Below are positions 6,905 through 14,866 of a stretch of 37,925 bases of DNA, in pieces. The translations under genes were made by a program, and so were the position numbers. Location: assembly GCF_030812915.1 (NCBI RefSeq), contig NZ_JAUSTQ010000017.1:1-37925 (forward strand), written 5' to 3'. Every line of letters starts with the position of its first letter. Within the stretch, counting starts at the first letter, position 1. The DNA is from Alkalibacillus salilacus (GTDB lineage: Bacteria; Bacillota; Bacilli; Bacillales; Alkalibacillaceae). The notes below the pieces were generated by a model, which ran no database searches, was not told where the DNA came from, and saw only the letters and a list, made by a program, of their open reading frames with translations.

Positions 6905-7115
6905 GTCCTTTAACTCATTTCACCATAAAAATACCAAATACTTTTAGATTTCCACATTTTGTTGTTCAATTATAATCACAATTAGCCCCACAAATTAGTC
7001 TACAATTCCATATGAAAAAAAGTAGTCCAATTAAGGGTGCAAATTACAATTTTGTACTCGAAAACTGAACTAATTATTGGATTACCCAAGCGTTTTATTT
7101 CATCGAAAGGATACT

Positions 7116-7496
7116 ATCCCTAACATGACGATACTATTGTATTACGTTTCTTTTTCCTTTCTCTCATGACGGAGTAACTTAAAAGTGCCCACTGCAGATA
7201 AAACGACTCCCGCGCCTGCTACAAGGTATTGAATAAGGCCGATTCCATCAAGAAAGGCTGAAGCGATCATAACTAACATAAGACCGATCATCGTTAATGT
7301 AAGATGAGCATTGTCCATCTAAATCACCTCCAGTTTTAGTGTTATGTTTATCTTAACGTAACATAATCCTTTCGGTTTAAAAAAGATACATAGACATCAT
7401 TGGTTGATTTTTATGGCATGAAGGGCGATGTTATCGATGGATGTAAACGTTAAAGCCAATAATGGTTGATATATTTAAAAAAAGTTCATATGCGTA
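7116..7496. repeat. Duplicated block A, copy 2
   Basis: This is the second copy of 3821-4201, carrying the second 58-aa membrane protein gene. Directly after it the two regions diverge. Copy 1 continues into structured repeat a, and copy 2 into the family-2 Tn7-like element. Confidence 0.85.
7142..7318 (-). CDS. 58-aa membrane protein, copy 2
   Basis: This is a paralogue of 3847-4023 with the same length, start and GGAGGTGATTTAG ribosome site. Differences are few (for example MMALAF to MIASAF, GLFQ to GLIQ, RQEKEA to RKEKET) and keep the two-helix layout. Retention of an intact frame in both copies suggests selection or a recent duplication. Function is unknown. Confidence 0.7.
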   Translation of the reverse strand: MDNAHLTLTMIGLMLVMIASAFLDGIGLIQYLVAGAGVVLSAVGTFKLLRHERKEKET

Positions 7497-7631
7497 TTCA
7501 TGTTTAGGATCAAATATTATGACCATGTTTGCTTGCATATCAATCGACTGATAGCTCACCATCTTTAAGATCCTTGACTCACCTATGCCTTACCTTCCCC
7601 CTCTTATAACCTTCTACTTTCATTTCTACTA

Positions 7632-8159
7632 TGTGCCTTTGAAACTCAAACTTACCACGCCTCAATTACCCTTAACCCCTCACCACAACAGCCCTCAACC
7701 CTTTTTTGTCTAATTTCCGATTTAACTCAAACTTACCACAAAATCACCGATTTTCCATGTCGAAACCTGTCGATTGCATAGCCTGAAATGGAACTCAAAG
7801 TTACCAAGAATAGAAGAGAAAAGGACAGAGGGAAAAGGAAGTAAGGGATGACAAGGAATAGATGATAGGGAAGCCGTAGGGCTTATGAGGTCGAAGGAGA
7901 AAAGGCCGCTTAAGGGTTAATTGAATAAGGATTGAGATTAGGCATGACATGGGATGAAGCGGTTGAGATGATCTCTTGAGATGAAGCGGGATAGAACACA
8001 AAAAAAGAACTGACATCGTCTGTTACAACGACATCAGCTCTTCCTGTTTTCCTTCTCTATTCCTGTTCTTACCTGCAACTCTCTACTCTCTTCTGGTAAG
8101 TTTCAGTTTCAAAAAGTAAATTTGAGTTCCAAATGGTAAGTTTGAGTTTTGGGGAGACA
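7632..8159. mobile_element. Family-2 Tn7-like mini-element (528 bp)
   Basis: The left end reads TGTGCCTTTGAAACTCAAAC followed by TTACC. The right end read inward is TGTCTCCCCAAAACTCAAAC followed by TTACC. Further sites ACTCAAACTTACC or close variants occur near 7694 and 7792 on the left and, inverted, near 8095-8131 on the right. The ends differ in sequence from the family-1 elements but share TGT and the number and spacing style of repeated sites. The left flank TTTCTACTA is shared with the family-1 elements. Inside is a purine-rich stretch (7800-8000) and a minus-strand terminator, and no supported gene. Confidence 0.6.
8000..8040 (-). terminator. Minus-strand terminator inside the family-2 element
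   Basis: Arms 8007-8019 and 8027-8040 pair fully on the minus strand only if G-U pairs are allowed. On the plus strand the same positions are A-C mismatches. Seven T follow on the minus strand. It would stop transcripts coming from the 9029-9733 gene. Confidence 0.7.
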
Positions 8160-8320
8160 GTCATGCGCCTTTTACAACCTATCTATTACTCTACCGTCAC
8201 ACGCTTCACTAAGTTACTTGGGACTTCCACGCTGATTTAAAATAATCGTTAGTTGAATGACCCCTAACCCCCCCTTACTTCCTATTTCCTAATAAAAACA
8301 CCGTTTTTATATCTCTACTA

Positions 8321-8614
8321 TGTGAATTCACAATAAACTCGTAACACTTTTCACCCCTTCAACCTGCTTTCCACCGTCGCCTTTCATAATAAAGTCGTAA
8401 CACAACCCCCGATTTTTACCGATTTTGTTTCAAAAATAGTGTCATGACTTTATTCACACACACAATAAACTCGTAACACAAAAACGCCTGAGAAACGCAG
8501 GACATCAACCTTTTATCCCTTATCTCTCAGACGTCTATTCTAACTTTATTCTCACGAATTAGCCGATTTGTTATGACTTTTTTATAAATGTTACGACTTT
8601 ATTGTTGGGTTACA
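8321..8614. mobile_element. Mini Tn7-like element 2 (294 bp)
   Basis: The left end is TGTGAATTCACAATAAACTC and the right end read inward is TGTAACCCAACAATAAAGTC. Internal sites include ATAATAAAGTCGTAACAC (about 8385), TCATGACTTTATTC (about 8442) and ACAATAAACTCGTAACAC (about 8462). Near the right end is TTATGACTTTTTTATAAATG. A minus-strand terminator stem lies between the end arrays. It is 56 bp longer than element 1 because it keeps one extra left-end segment. Confidence 0.7.
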
Positions 8615-8619
8615 TTTTC

Positions 8620-8913
8620 TGTGCATTCACAATAAACTCGTAACACTTTCCACCCCTTCAACCCGCTTTCCACCGTCGCCTTTCATAATAAAGTCGTAAC
8701 ACAAACCCCGATTTTTACCGATTTTGTTTCAAAAAATGTGTCATGACTTTATTCACACACACAATAAACTCGTAACACAAAAACGCCTGAGAAACGCAGG
8801 ACATCAACCTTTTATCCCTTATCTCTCAGACGTCTGTTTCAACTTTATTCTCACGAATTAGCCGATTTGTTATGACTTTTTTATAAATGTTACAACTTTA
8901 TTGTTGGGTTACA
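8620..8913. mobile_element. Mini Tn7-like element 3 (294 bp, tandem with element 2)
   Basis: It has the same structure and length as element 2, starting TGTGCATTCACAATAAACTC and ending in TTTATTGTTGGGTTACA. It is separated from element 2 by exactly five bases (TTTTC, 8615-8619), the length of a Tn7-type target duplication. The right flank TAGTAG is the same as that of element 1. Confidence 0.7.
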
Positions 8914-9028
8914 TAGTAGAAAAAAGGGGATTAGGAGAACAGGAGTAAATACGTCATTTAAGGTTCTCAAGATAAACCTTCACGCATTATCTTTTAAGGA
9001 AAAAATCCTACTTACACCAGATCCTCTA

Positions 9029-9733
9029 CTATTTATTAGTATTGAGTTTATTGATTATGGTATCAACATCTGAATAAGCTCTCTCGGGCATTTCATCCCA
9101 AAAATGTTTAGTTGAGGCAACATACGAATAAAGTTCATCTTCTGTGATCTGTAATGAATATCCATCAGTTAAAACAGAAACATTGTAACTCATGGTTTCT
9201 AACCCCGAAAAACTAAAAAAATCGGGGCGCATTTTACGAAGCCTCCTTGATGATTGTCCTTCACCATGTTTAATAGTGTTAACTAAGCACTTTAGCTCTT
9301 TAATTTTTTGCCAAGAATTAGTTTTTTCAATATCAACTTCATGTGCTTCAAAAATAGCTTTTGCTTCCCTGTACTCTAATGATCTACCTTGATAATCAAT
9401 GCGTCCATCAGTCTCTTTCAATGCGAATTTAACTACTTGCTGTTCCCACATATGGTAGAGCATTGAAATAGTCATTAATAGGTGATCCACCTTCATAATG
9501 TTAAGTCTATTATATTGATCCAGACCAATCTCCCAAGACTGTTCAGCCACTACACTCGGGTCTGTATCTTCATCGGCAAAGGATGAACTATATACATGGT
9601 CAGCATAACGTTGTGCCTCACCCTCGATATCACTAAATTGGACACGAGTCCTATCATAATACGTTTCCACCAATGAAAGCTCACTTTTAAACTTTTCCAT
9701 TAAGGGTTTCCAAAAATACAATTGTGTTTCCAT
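9029..9733 (-). CDS. Uncharacterised 234-aa helical protein
   Basis: The ATG at 9733 is preferred because AAGGAG lies 9 nt before it. The protein is soluble and helical, with a long aromatic-rich helix (LLMTISMLYHMWEQQVVKF) and a conserved-looking block LKCLVNTIKHGEGQSS-RRLRKMRPDFF. The VNTIKHG part recalls proteins annotated near defence genes, and is loosely like a HEPN-type helix, but the R-x4-6-H motif of HEPN nucleases is not present, so I do not assign that fold. A truncated, frameshifted copy lies at 5545-5757. The gene sits next to transposon ends and may be cargo. Confidence 0.65.
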   Translation of the reverse strand: METQLYFWKPLMEKFKSELSLVETYYDRTRVQFSDIEGEAQRYADHVYSSSFADEDTDPSVVAEQSWEIGLDQYNRLNIMKVDHLLMTISMLYHMWEQQVVKFALKETDGRIDYQGRSLEYREAKAIFEAHEVDIEKTNSWQKIKELKCLVNTIKHGEGQSSRRLRKMRPDFFSFSGLETMSYNVSVLTDGYSLQITEDELYSYVASTKHFWDEMPERAYSDVDTIINKLNTNK

Positions 9734-9848
9734 ACACATTATCTCCTTAATCAAATCCCATTCTTTAAAATTGACTTAGAATGACACATAACACCGCATT
9801 TTACGATAAACGAAAATGGATCAACTTATGGCTCGAAAACATATTAGT

Positions 9849-10982
9849 TTATTTTTCAAACAAATTTAACTCAGGCTCTGCCTCACTTAGATTTAATGTA
9901 CCTTGCTCTAAGTGGCATAACATTTCAATTTGATCTTGAGGTACTCCGATTTCTTGTATGATTTCTAATTCATTTTTGACGTTATTTTCTAAGAGCATGT
10001 GGATACTCTTGTTTAAAACCACCGGATGTTGAACAGGAAAAACATCATCAAGAGGCTCCTTTTTTCTCATCTTTTTCATTGAAATCTGTTTTTGAAGTGA
10101 CGTATACCTGCTTTCATCTATCAGTCCTATATCATAACTACGATAAATCATGGCGGCCATAGAGACATACCAATATTTTTTTAGTTCAATAAAATGTAAC
10201 AAAGAATCCGAGGTGACAGTCTTAATAAATGCTTCTGATGGCAATAAAAATGCAGAAGCAAATTTATTCGCCTGTTCCTCCATTCTCTTAAATTCGCTTT
10301 TAGATAAAACCTCTTGATTATCAACTGTTTTGTGCATAAGAATATGCCCTAACTCATGTGCTGCATCAAACTGTCTTCTAAAAGAGGAATCTTTATCGTT
10401 TCCTAAGAAAATAAATGGCTTCCCTTTTCGGTGTTGAGCAAACGCATCTACTTTTAATGAATCAGTGTCTACTGAAAAAATCATGATTCCATTCTTCTCA
10501 AAAAGGTGTACAACGTTCGATATAGGTTTATTACCAATTTCCCAAAATTCTCTTAGACGCAATGCCAAATCCTCAATCTCCTCGTCGGACCAGTCGCCAT
10601 TAAATTCTGATACATCTGGAAGATTTAGCTTTGGTAATTCAACGTACTCAGACAAATAATCATAAATGTAACCAGCTAATAAGGTTTTTGTGTATTGTCT
10701 CTCTTTATTTTTTTTCGTAGCAGTAGCATTGGCACGGAAAAAGGTGTTGCCAACAAACTGCTCATTATATTCTTTAAAGAAAAAGCTCTTAGGGAAATTA
10801 AGAGTATTTATTATGTTCATGATTGTTTCTTGTTTCGGAACACTTTCTCCAAGTTCAAATTGTGAAATCGCTTGTCGTGAAACATCAATTTCCATAGCTA
10901 ATTCACTAATAGTTAGTCCTCTGGTTAACCTCGCTTCTTTTAATCTTTTTGCATTGAAGTTCTCATCTTTAACTCTTACCAT
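9849..10982 (-). CDS. XRE regulator fused to ImmA/IrrE metallopeptidase, 377 aa
   Basis: Residues about 10-62 form a Cro/C1-type helix-turn-helix (LKEARLTRGLTISELAMEI, then SRQAISQFELGE). The middle carries the ImmA/IrrE (DUF955) zinc protease motif AAHELGHILMH near residue 215, with a later Glu in EEQANKFASAFLLPSEAF supplying the usual third ligand. Proteins of this type bind DNA or cleave a repressor in response to stress. The partner is often encoded next door. Here the 223-aa gene lies 33 bp upstream in the same operon, so it is the likely partner. ATG follows AGGAGA. Confidence 0.85.
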   Translation of the reverse strand: MVRVKDENFNAKRLKEARLTRGLTISELAMEIDVSRQAISQFELGESVPKQETIMNIINTLNFPKSFFFKEYNEQFVGNTFFRANATATKKNKERQYTKTLLAGYIYDYLSEYVELPKLNLPDVSEFNGDWSDEEIEDLALRLREFWEIGNKPISNVVHLFEKNGIMIFSVDTDSLKVDAFAQHRKGKPFIFLGNDKDSSFRRQFDAAHELGHILMHKTVDNQEVLSKSEFKRMEEQANKFASAFLLPSEAFIKTVTSDSLLHFIELKKYWYVSMAAMIYRSYDIGLIDESRYTSLQKQISMKKMRKKEPLDDVFPVQHPVVLNKSIHMLLENNVKNELEIIQEIGVPQDQIEMLCHLEQGTLNLSEAEPELNLFEK

Positions 10983-11015
10983 TTTACTTTTCTCCTATCG
11001 ATTTGATTCATCACA

Positions 11016-11687
11016 TCAGCTCTTTTTTAACTTCAGCGGTATTTCTTCATCTGCATCAGTCTTCAGTGATAACTCAATCTCATTTGGACTATGAGGATTC
11101 AAACGCTCAATTGTTTCAGTATTAAGTTGTGCAAACTCATTAATCTCTTCTTTATATAACCAATCTTGCTGATCAGGTCTTAATGCTCCTTCATAAATAT
11201 CATCCTTTTTGGCATCATAGCCAACTATAATGCCAAATGGTTGCATACCTTCACCTAAGTCTAATGAAAATTGATGTTCATAATCTTCTGGTAGATCGTT
11301 CTCCTCTAAGCCCATCTCCATTAAATAATCCACATTGGATGATGCAAACTCACCTCTATAACGGCTTGGTTTAAATATGTCTTTACCTGGCGGCAATTTT
11401 AAAACTAATACAAATATATTCCGCACAGTATCATAACATACTATATAAGGGTGGTGTCCTGCCTTTTTAACATCCACAATCATATTTAACCCTGGGTTTT
11501 CGTCGATATTTTTCTTAACCTCATCGTTAATTAAATCGTACAGTAAAAAAGGATTACTTTTATTTGTAATTGTTTTTCCTATAGCGGTGGATACTTCCTT
11601 GTACCTTTCTTTACCTTGCAAGACCCCCTCCACGATAGCCTTTTTCTGTTCGCCTAACAACATACACTTTTTGATTATTTCTTCCAT
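11016..11687 (-). CDS. Uncharacterised 223-aa protein paired with the ImmA/IrrE gene
   Basis: This is the first gene of a two-gene unit with the XRE-ImmA/IrrE protein. It is soluble. The N-terminal third is helical and the middle contains beta-rich segments (NMIVDVKKAGHHPYIVCYD, FVLVLKLPPGKDIFKP). The C-terminus is acidic. Similar partners of ImmA/IrrE genes exist (possibly the DUF5986 group), but I am not sure of the name. A toxin or substrate of the neighbouring protease is a reasonable guess only. ATG follows AGGAGC. Confidence 0.6.
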   Translation of the reverse strand: MEEIIKKCMLLGEQKKAIVEGVLQGKERYKEVSTAIGKTITNKSNPFLLYDLINDEVKKNIDENPGLNMIVDVKKAGHHPYIVCYDTVRNIFVLVLKLPPGKDIFKPSRYRGEFASSNVDYLMEMGLEENDLPEDYEHQFSLDLGEGMQPFGIIVGYDAKKDDIYEGALRPDQQDWLYKEEINEFAQLNTETIERLNPHSPNEIELSLKTDADEEIPLKLKKS

Positions 11688-11719
11688 TAAGATACGCTCC
11701 TTTTATTTATCTTTTCTCT

Positions 11720-11748
11720 ATTATTTACTATTAAATATCATTTGTCAA
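11720..11748 (-). promoter_or_regulatory. Promoter of the ImmA/IrrE unit
   Basis: On the minus strand TTGACA (11743-11748) and AATAAT (11720-11725) are 17 bp apart, about 30 bp upstream of the 11687 start. The XRE protein encoded downstream may regulate it. Confidence 0.5.
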
Positions 11749-11825
11749 GTATCAAAGAATATATTGCACAAATAGTAATGTATGGATGAATATTTATGAT
11801 ATAAAGTAAGTATCGAACCATGCAG

Positions 11826-11864
11826 AAAAAGGTGGCTCAAAATTGTATGAACCACCCTTTTTTC
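11826..11864 (-). terminator. Terminator of the tns operon
   Basis: The stem GGTGG-CTC with GA-ACCACC is fully paired on the minus strand through one G-U pair. Runs of A and T on both sides allow termination in either direction. It follows the tnsD stop directly. Confidence 0.75.
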
Positions 11865-13376
11865 TTATATCATTATTTCATTCATTGTTTTCTGGATCAG
11901 ACGCTTCACTTCTTGCTCACCACCAAACCCTATATGACGTCTAACTTTATATACCGATATCGACAACCCATTAGCCTTCATGTCATTAATAGCCCATTTT
12001 ATTTTTCGTTTACGATAATGTTCAAGGTCTTCAGTAAGTTGAGTTAGGTGTTCTTGAGTCTTAACCAGCTTAGGACTTCGAACAGAATGGCGATTTAGCC
12101 CAACCTCCTGAAATACTCTATTTGGTGTTACTCGTTCAGGCTTTCCAGCTTTATTCATCAAAGCCTTTTCACCTTGTATGATTAATTTTAGGTAATAATC
12201 GTCCTTTTCCTGCCAGTCAATTGATTCGGACCTTGTTCCTCGCCTCTGTTGTCTCGGAGTCACTTGATCATACCATGCAAAATCATGCTTACAAATCCAA
12301 GTATGTAAACCTTTTGCTTTCTCTTTTAGTTCAAGACGGTTAGCGCCAGGGTTCGCCTCTATTAGATTTAACCACTCCCGCTTTCTTTGCTCCATAGAAA
12401 ATTTGGGTTCGTGGTAGTGGGTGGATGATGAGCGCCCTTGAACTGATCCTGTTTCAAACAGATTATGAACAGATAATTTAAGAAATTGGTGAATCAAAAG
12501 ATGTCTTAAAGGGCTTTTATGTTTATAATTATTTCGAAAAAATCGACCCAGCCACCCAGCACCGTCTTTTTCATCAATTGAACTTTGCATTATGTCGAGG
12601 TAATCAGCAGCAAAGTAATCCATAAATGCTTCAGCAAATTCTTTCATATAGATATTGCCATTTGATGAAGCAAACCCTTTTTGACGTAATTGATCAACAT
12701 AATAGTTAACAATAAACGAAGATGGTTTTCTTTCAGGTGTTGCGTTCAACAATGATTCAGCATACCTCACATACTCTAAGTTCAATCGCGTCCATTTATT
12801 CGAAAACCAAGCATTGTCGATTTCTTCATTAAGACTCTCTTCATTTGGGACTACATAACTCAAGCGCCCATCATGCATTATGACTGAGCTTCTTTTATAA
12901 AAGACTTTATGTTTAGGACAAATAAAAACTCCAGGTAGCTGCGGTAATCTACGCCAGTAACTTTCTCCGAGCGTGTTGTAATCATCATGGACACAAGTCG
13001 GGCAATACTTCAAAAATTGACTGGGTTTAATCCCACTCGCCGTAATTCCTACCATATTCTCGATATTAGTTCGTGAACCCTTTTTCATTGCCTCTAAAAC
13101 TTGCTTTGCTTTTTCATCAGACAAATATGCTGTGTAAAATGGATACAATGTATGATTTTGAATTAACTCATCGCTTGTGATTTTTGAGTTAGGCGGTAAA
13201 TTGGCACACAATCCATCAATATCAATTGGGAGAAAGGCGGATTTTGTCATTCGTTTCTGACCAAACACATGATATTCTAATGATTTAACACTCCTGATAC
13301 CACTACGCATCCTGTATCGACTTATAGCACTAACTAAAAGCTCATCATCATAAAAAGTAGGGATGAAATTCATCAT
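11865..13376 (-). CDS. tnsD: TnsD/TniQ target-selection protein, 503 aa
   Basis: The N-terminal half is a TniQ domain. It starts FIPTFYDDELLVSAISRYRM and holds a CCCH zinc finger (CPTCVHDD near residue 120, then PGVFICPKHK). The long C-terminal part, with several basic helical blocks, fits TnsD, which binds a specific attachment site, rather than the short TniQ of CRISPR-linked elements. The start overlaps the tnsC stop by 4 bp (ATGA). In Tn7, TnsD recruits TnsC to the end of glmS. Here the target is unknown, because no recognisable attachment gene adjoins an end. Confidence 0.9.
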   Translation of the reverse strand: MMNFIPTFYDDELLVSAISRYRMRSGIRSVKSLEYHVFGQKRMTKSAFLPIDIDGLCANLPPNSKITSDELIQNHTLYPFYTAYLSDEKAKQVLEAMKKGSRTNIENMVGITASGIKPSQFLKYCPTCVHDDYNTLGESYWRRLPQLPGVFICPKHKVFYKRSSVIMHDGRLSYVVPNEESLNEEIDNAWFSNKWTRLNLEYVRYAESLLNATPERKPSSFIVNYYVDQLRQKGFASSNGNIYMKEFAEAFMDYFAADYLDIMQSSIDEKDGAGWLGRFFRNNYKHKSPLRHLLIHQFLKLSVHNLFETGSVQGRSSSTHYHEPKFSMEQRKREWLNLIEANPGANRLELKEKAKGLHTWICKHDFAWYDQVTPRQQRRGTRSESIDWQEKDDYYLKLIIQGEKALMNKAGKPERVTPNRVFQEVGLNRHSVRSPKLVKTQEHLTQLTEDLEHYRKRKIKWAINDMKANGLSISVYKVRRHIGFGGEQEVKRLIQKTMNEIMI

Positions 13377-14866
13377 AGACTTTCACCAGCCTTTACCCAA
13401 TACGTCATATCATCTATTAAGCCATGCTGTTTCAAAACATCATACGGATCTTGGTTTGGTTCAGACTTTAATAATCGTCTTATATCGTTATCAACAGATA
13501 CTTCATTTTGATGTCGTTGTGTTGCTAACACTTTCGAGTTCTCATGTGGCTTATCATTCGATTCTTCATTTGTTGATGATGTTTTCTTCTTAACACTATC
13601 AATCTGTCTATTTGATGGTTTCGATGACCTCAAATCATCCTTAACTTGTTCTTGATGCATAATGTCTTCATACTTCGCAATTTTATGAGGGTTACCAGAC
13701 TCAATAGCATCGAGCATTGGCTTTAATGATTTAAACCGTTTTTGCGCTACTTTTTTAATCAGTTCCGGTGTTATAAATTCCTTACCTGTTTCAATAGCAT
13801 ATTGTTGAACATAGATAAACAACTTAACCATCAAATCAGAAATACCCTGAGTTTGTTTATAAAACATCACTGAGATATCATCTTCGAGCGGTGTGAATTC
13901 TTTAGTCCATTGAAATGACCACATTGATTCCAATAAAAATCTAAACTCATCACCATATTCCATATTATTATAGATAATCTCGTGGTTAGCAGTTAAGCGT
14001 CTGGCAATCCTTAATTCGCCTTCAAATAAACGATATGCACCAGGTGTACCAACTAAAACGACATTAATGCCTGAATTAATCAGGTTAACGAAGAAGTTAA
14101 GGATTTGTGTTGCTCCGCGATTTCTAACGTTTTGAATTTCATCTATAACGAGAACACCCAATCCAACATTGTGTGCCAACTGAGCCATCACAGGCATTAA
14201 TGAGTCGACTGAGGAATTACGTGACACGTATGTTTTATAGTTATCAGTGCCTAATATTTCATCGATTTTAGTGAAAAATTGCAGGCACAACGCTTTTAAA
14301 CTTGAGTTGGATGGAGCATCTAATTTCAACCAAACCAGTTGTATTTGACTGAAATGAACGCCTTGATATTCGTTATGAACAATGACTTGAGGTAGGTGTT
14401 TGAGCACTTGATACACTGATGTTGTTTTCCCCATCCCTGAAAAGCCAATAAGTGTTCCCGAATTAGCAGTTGATTGATACTTGGAATTATCGTATACAGG
14501 TTTAGACTGATTGATAATGCTATTACCTGATTCAGTTAAGTAAGCAACATAGTCTTTATCAAAAGGGTTCCTTGATACATAACCCTCCATAATTAATCTA
14601 TTAAGCATATTCCATATTTCAATGTGGATTGGCATTGGCTGAAAAAAATGATTCAGTCTTTGAATCATAAATTGGCGATATGTTGAATTGAGTTTCCTCT
14701 CTTCCTGATCAAAATCGGGAAAATGCGTTAATGCTTGTATAATCTCCGCCTTACTCTTAGGATAAGGTAAGGCTTGAATGAAGGGATTATTATTGAACTC
14801 ATTTAATGGTGATTCATGGTATTCAGCTTCAACAGCTTCAGTGCCGTTTTCTAAATATATCTTCAT
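13373..14866 (-). CDS. tnsC: TnsC AAA+ regulator of transposition, 497 aa
   Basis: The Walker A motif GFSGMGKTT lies near residue 142 and Walker B GVLVIDEIQN near 240. A sensor-like segment VVLVGTPGAYRLF follows, as in TnsC/TniB ATPases. The C-terminal 100 residues are polar and probably disordered, with a short tail that may contact TniQ. TnsC forms ATP-dependent filaments on target DNA, links TnsD to TnsB and mediates target immunity. The ATG overlaps the last base of the tnsB stop (TAATG), with AGGAGG just upstream, so the two are translationally coupled. Confidence 0.92.
   Translation of the reverse strand: MKIYLENGTEAVEAEYHESPLNEFNNNPFIQALPYPKSKAEIIQALTHFPDFDQEERKLNSTYRQFMIQRLNHFFQPMPIHIEIWNMLNRLIMEGYVSRNPFDKDYVAYLTESGNSIINQSKPVYDNSKYQSTANSGTLIGFSGMGKTTSVYQVLKHLPQVIVHNEYQGVHFSQIQLVWLKLDAPSNSSLKALCLQFFTKIDEILGTDNYKTYVSRNSSVDSLMPVMAQLAHNVGLGVLVIDEIQNVRNRGATQILNFFVNLINSGINVVLVGTPGAYRLFEGELRIARRLTANHEIIYNNMEYGDEFRFLLESMWSFQWTKEFTPLEDDISVMFYKQTQGISDLMVKLFIYVQQYAIETGKEFITPELIKKVAQKRFKSLKPMLDAIESGNPHKIAKYEDIMHQEQVKDDLRSSKPSNRQIDSVKKKTSSTNEESNDKPHENSKVLATQRHQNEVSVDNDIRRLLKSEPNQDPYDVLKQHGLIDDMTYWVKAGESL

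Larger units (their letters stand above)
8135..9243. repeat. Duplicated block B, copy 2
   Basis: This is the counterpart of 5005-5757. It contains two tandem family-1 mini-elements instead of one, and runs into the intact 9029-9733 gene. Confidence 0.8.

Noticed and set aside
7801-8016. 71-codon minus-strand frame rich in Ser, Leu and Pro
   Set aside because: Its composition only reflects the purine-rich plus strand, and it has no ribosome site.
8321-8913. CRISPR-like or iteron array because of repeated AATAAACTCGTAACAC
   Set aside because: Spacing is irregular, the repeats occur in both orientations and they sit at TGT/ACA-bounded ends, which fits TnsB sites better.
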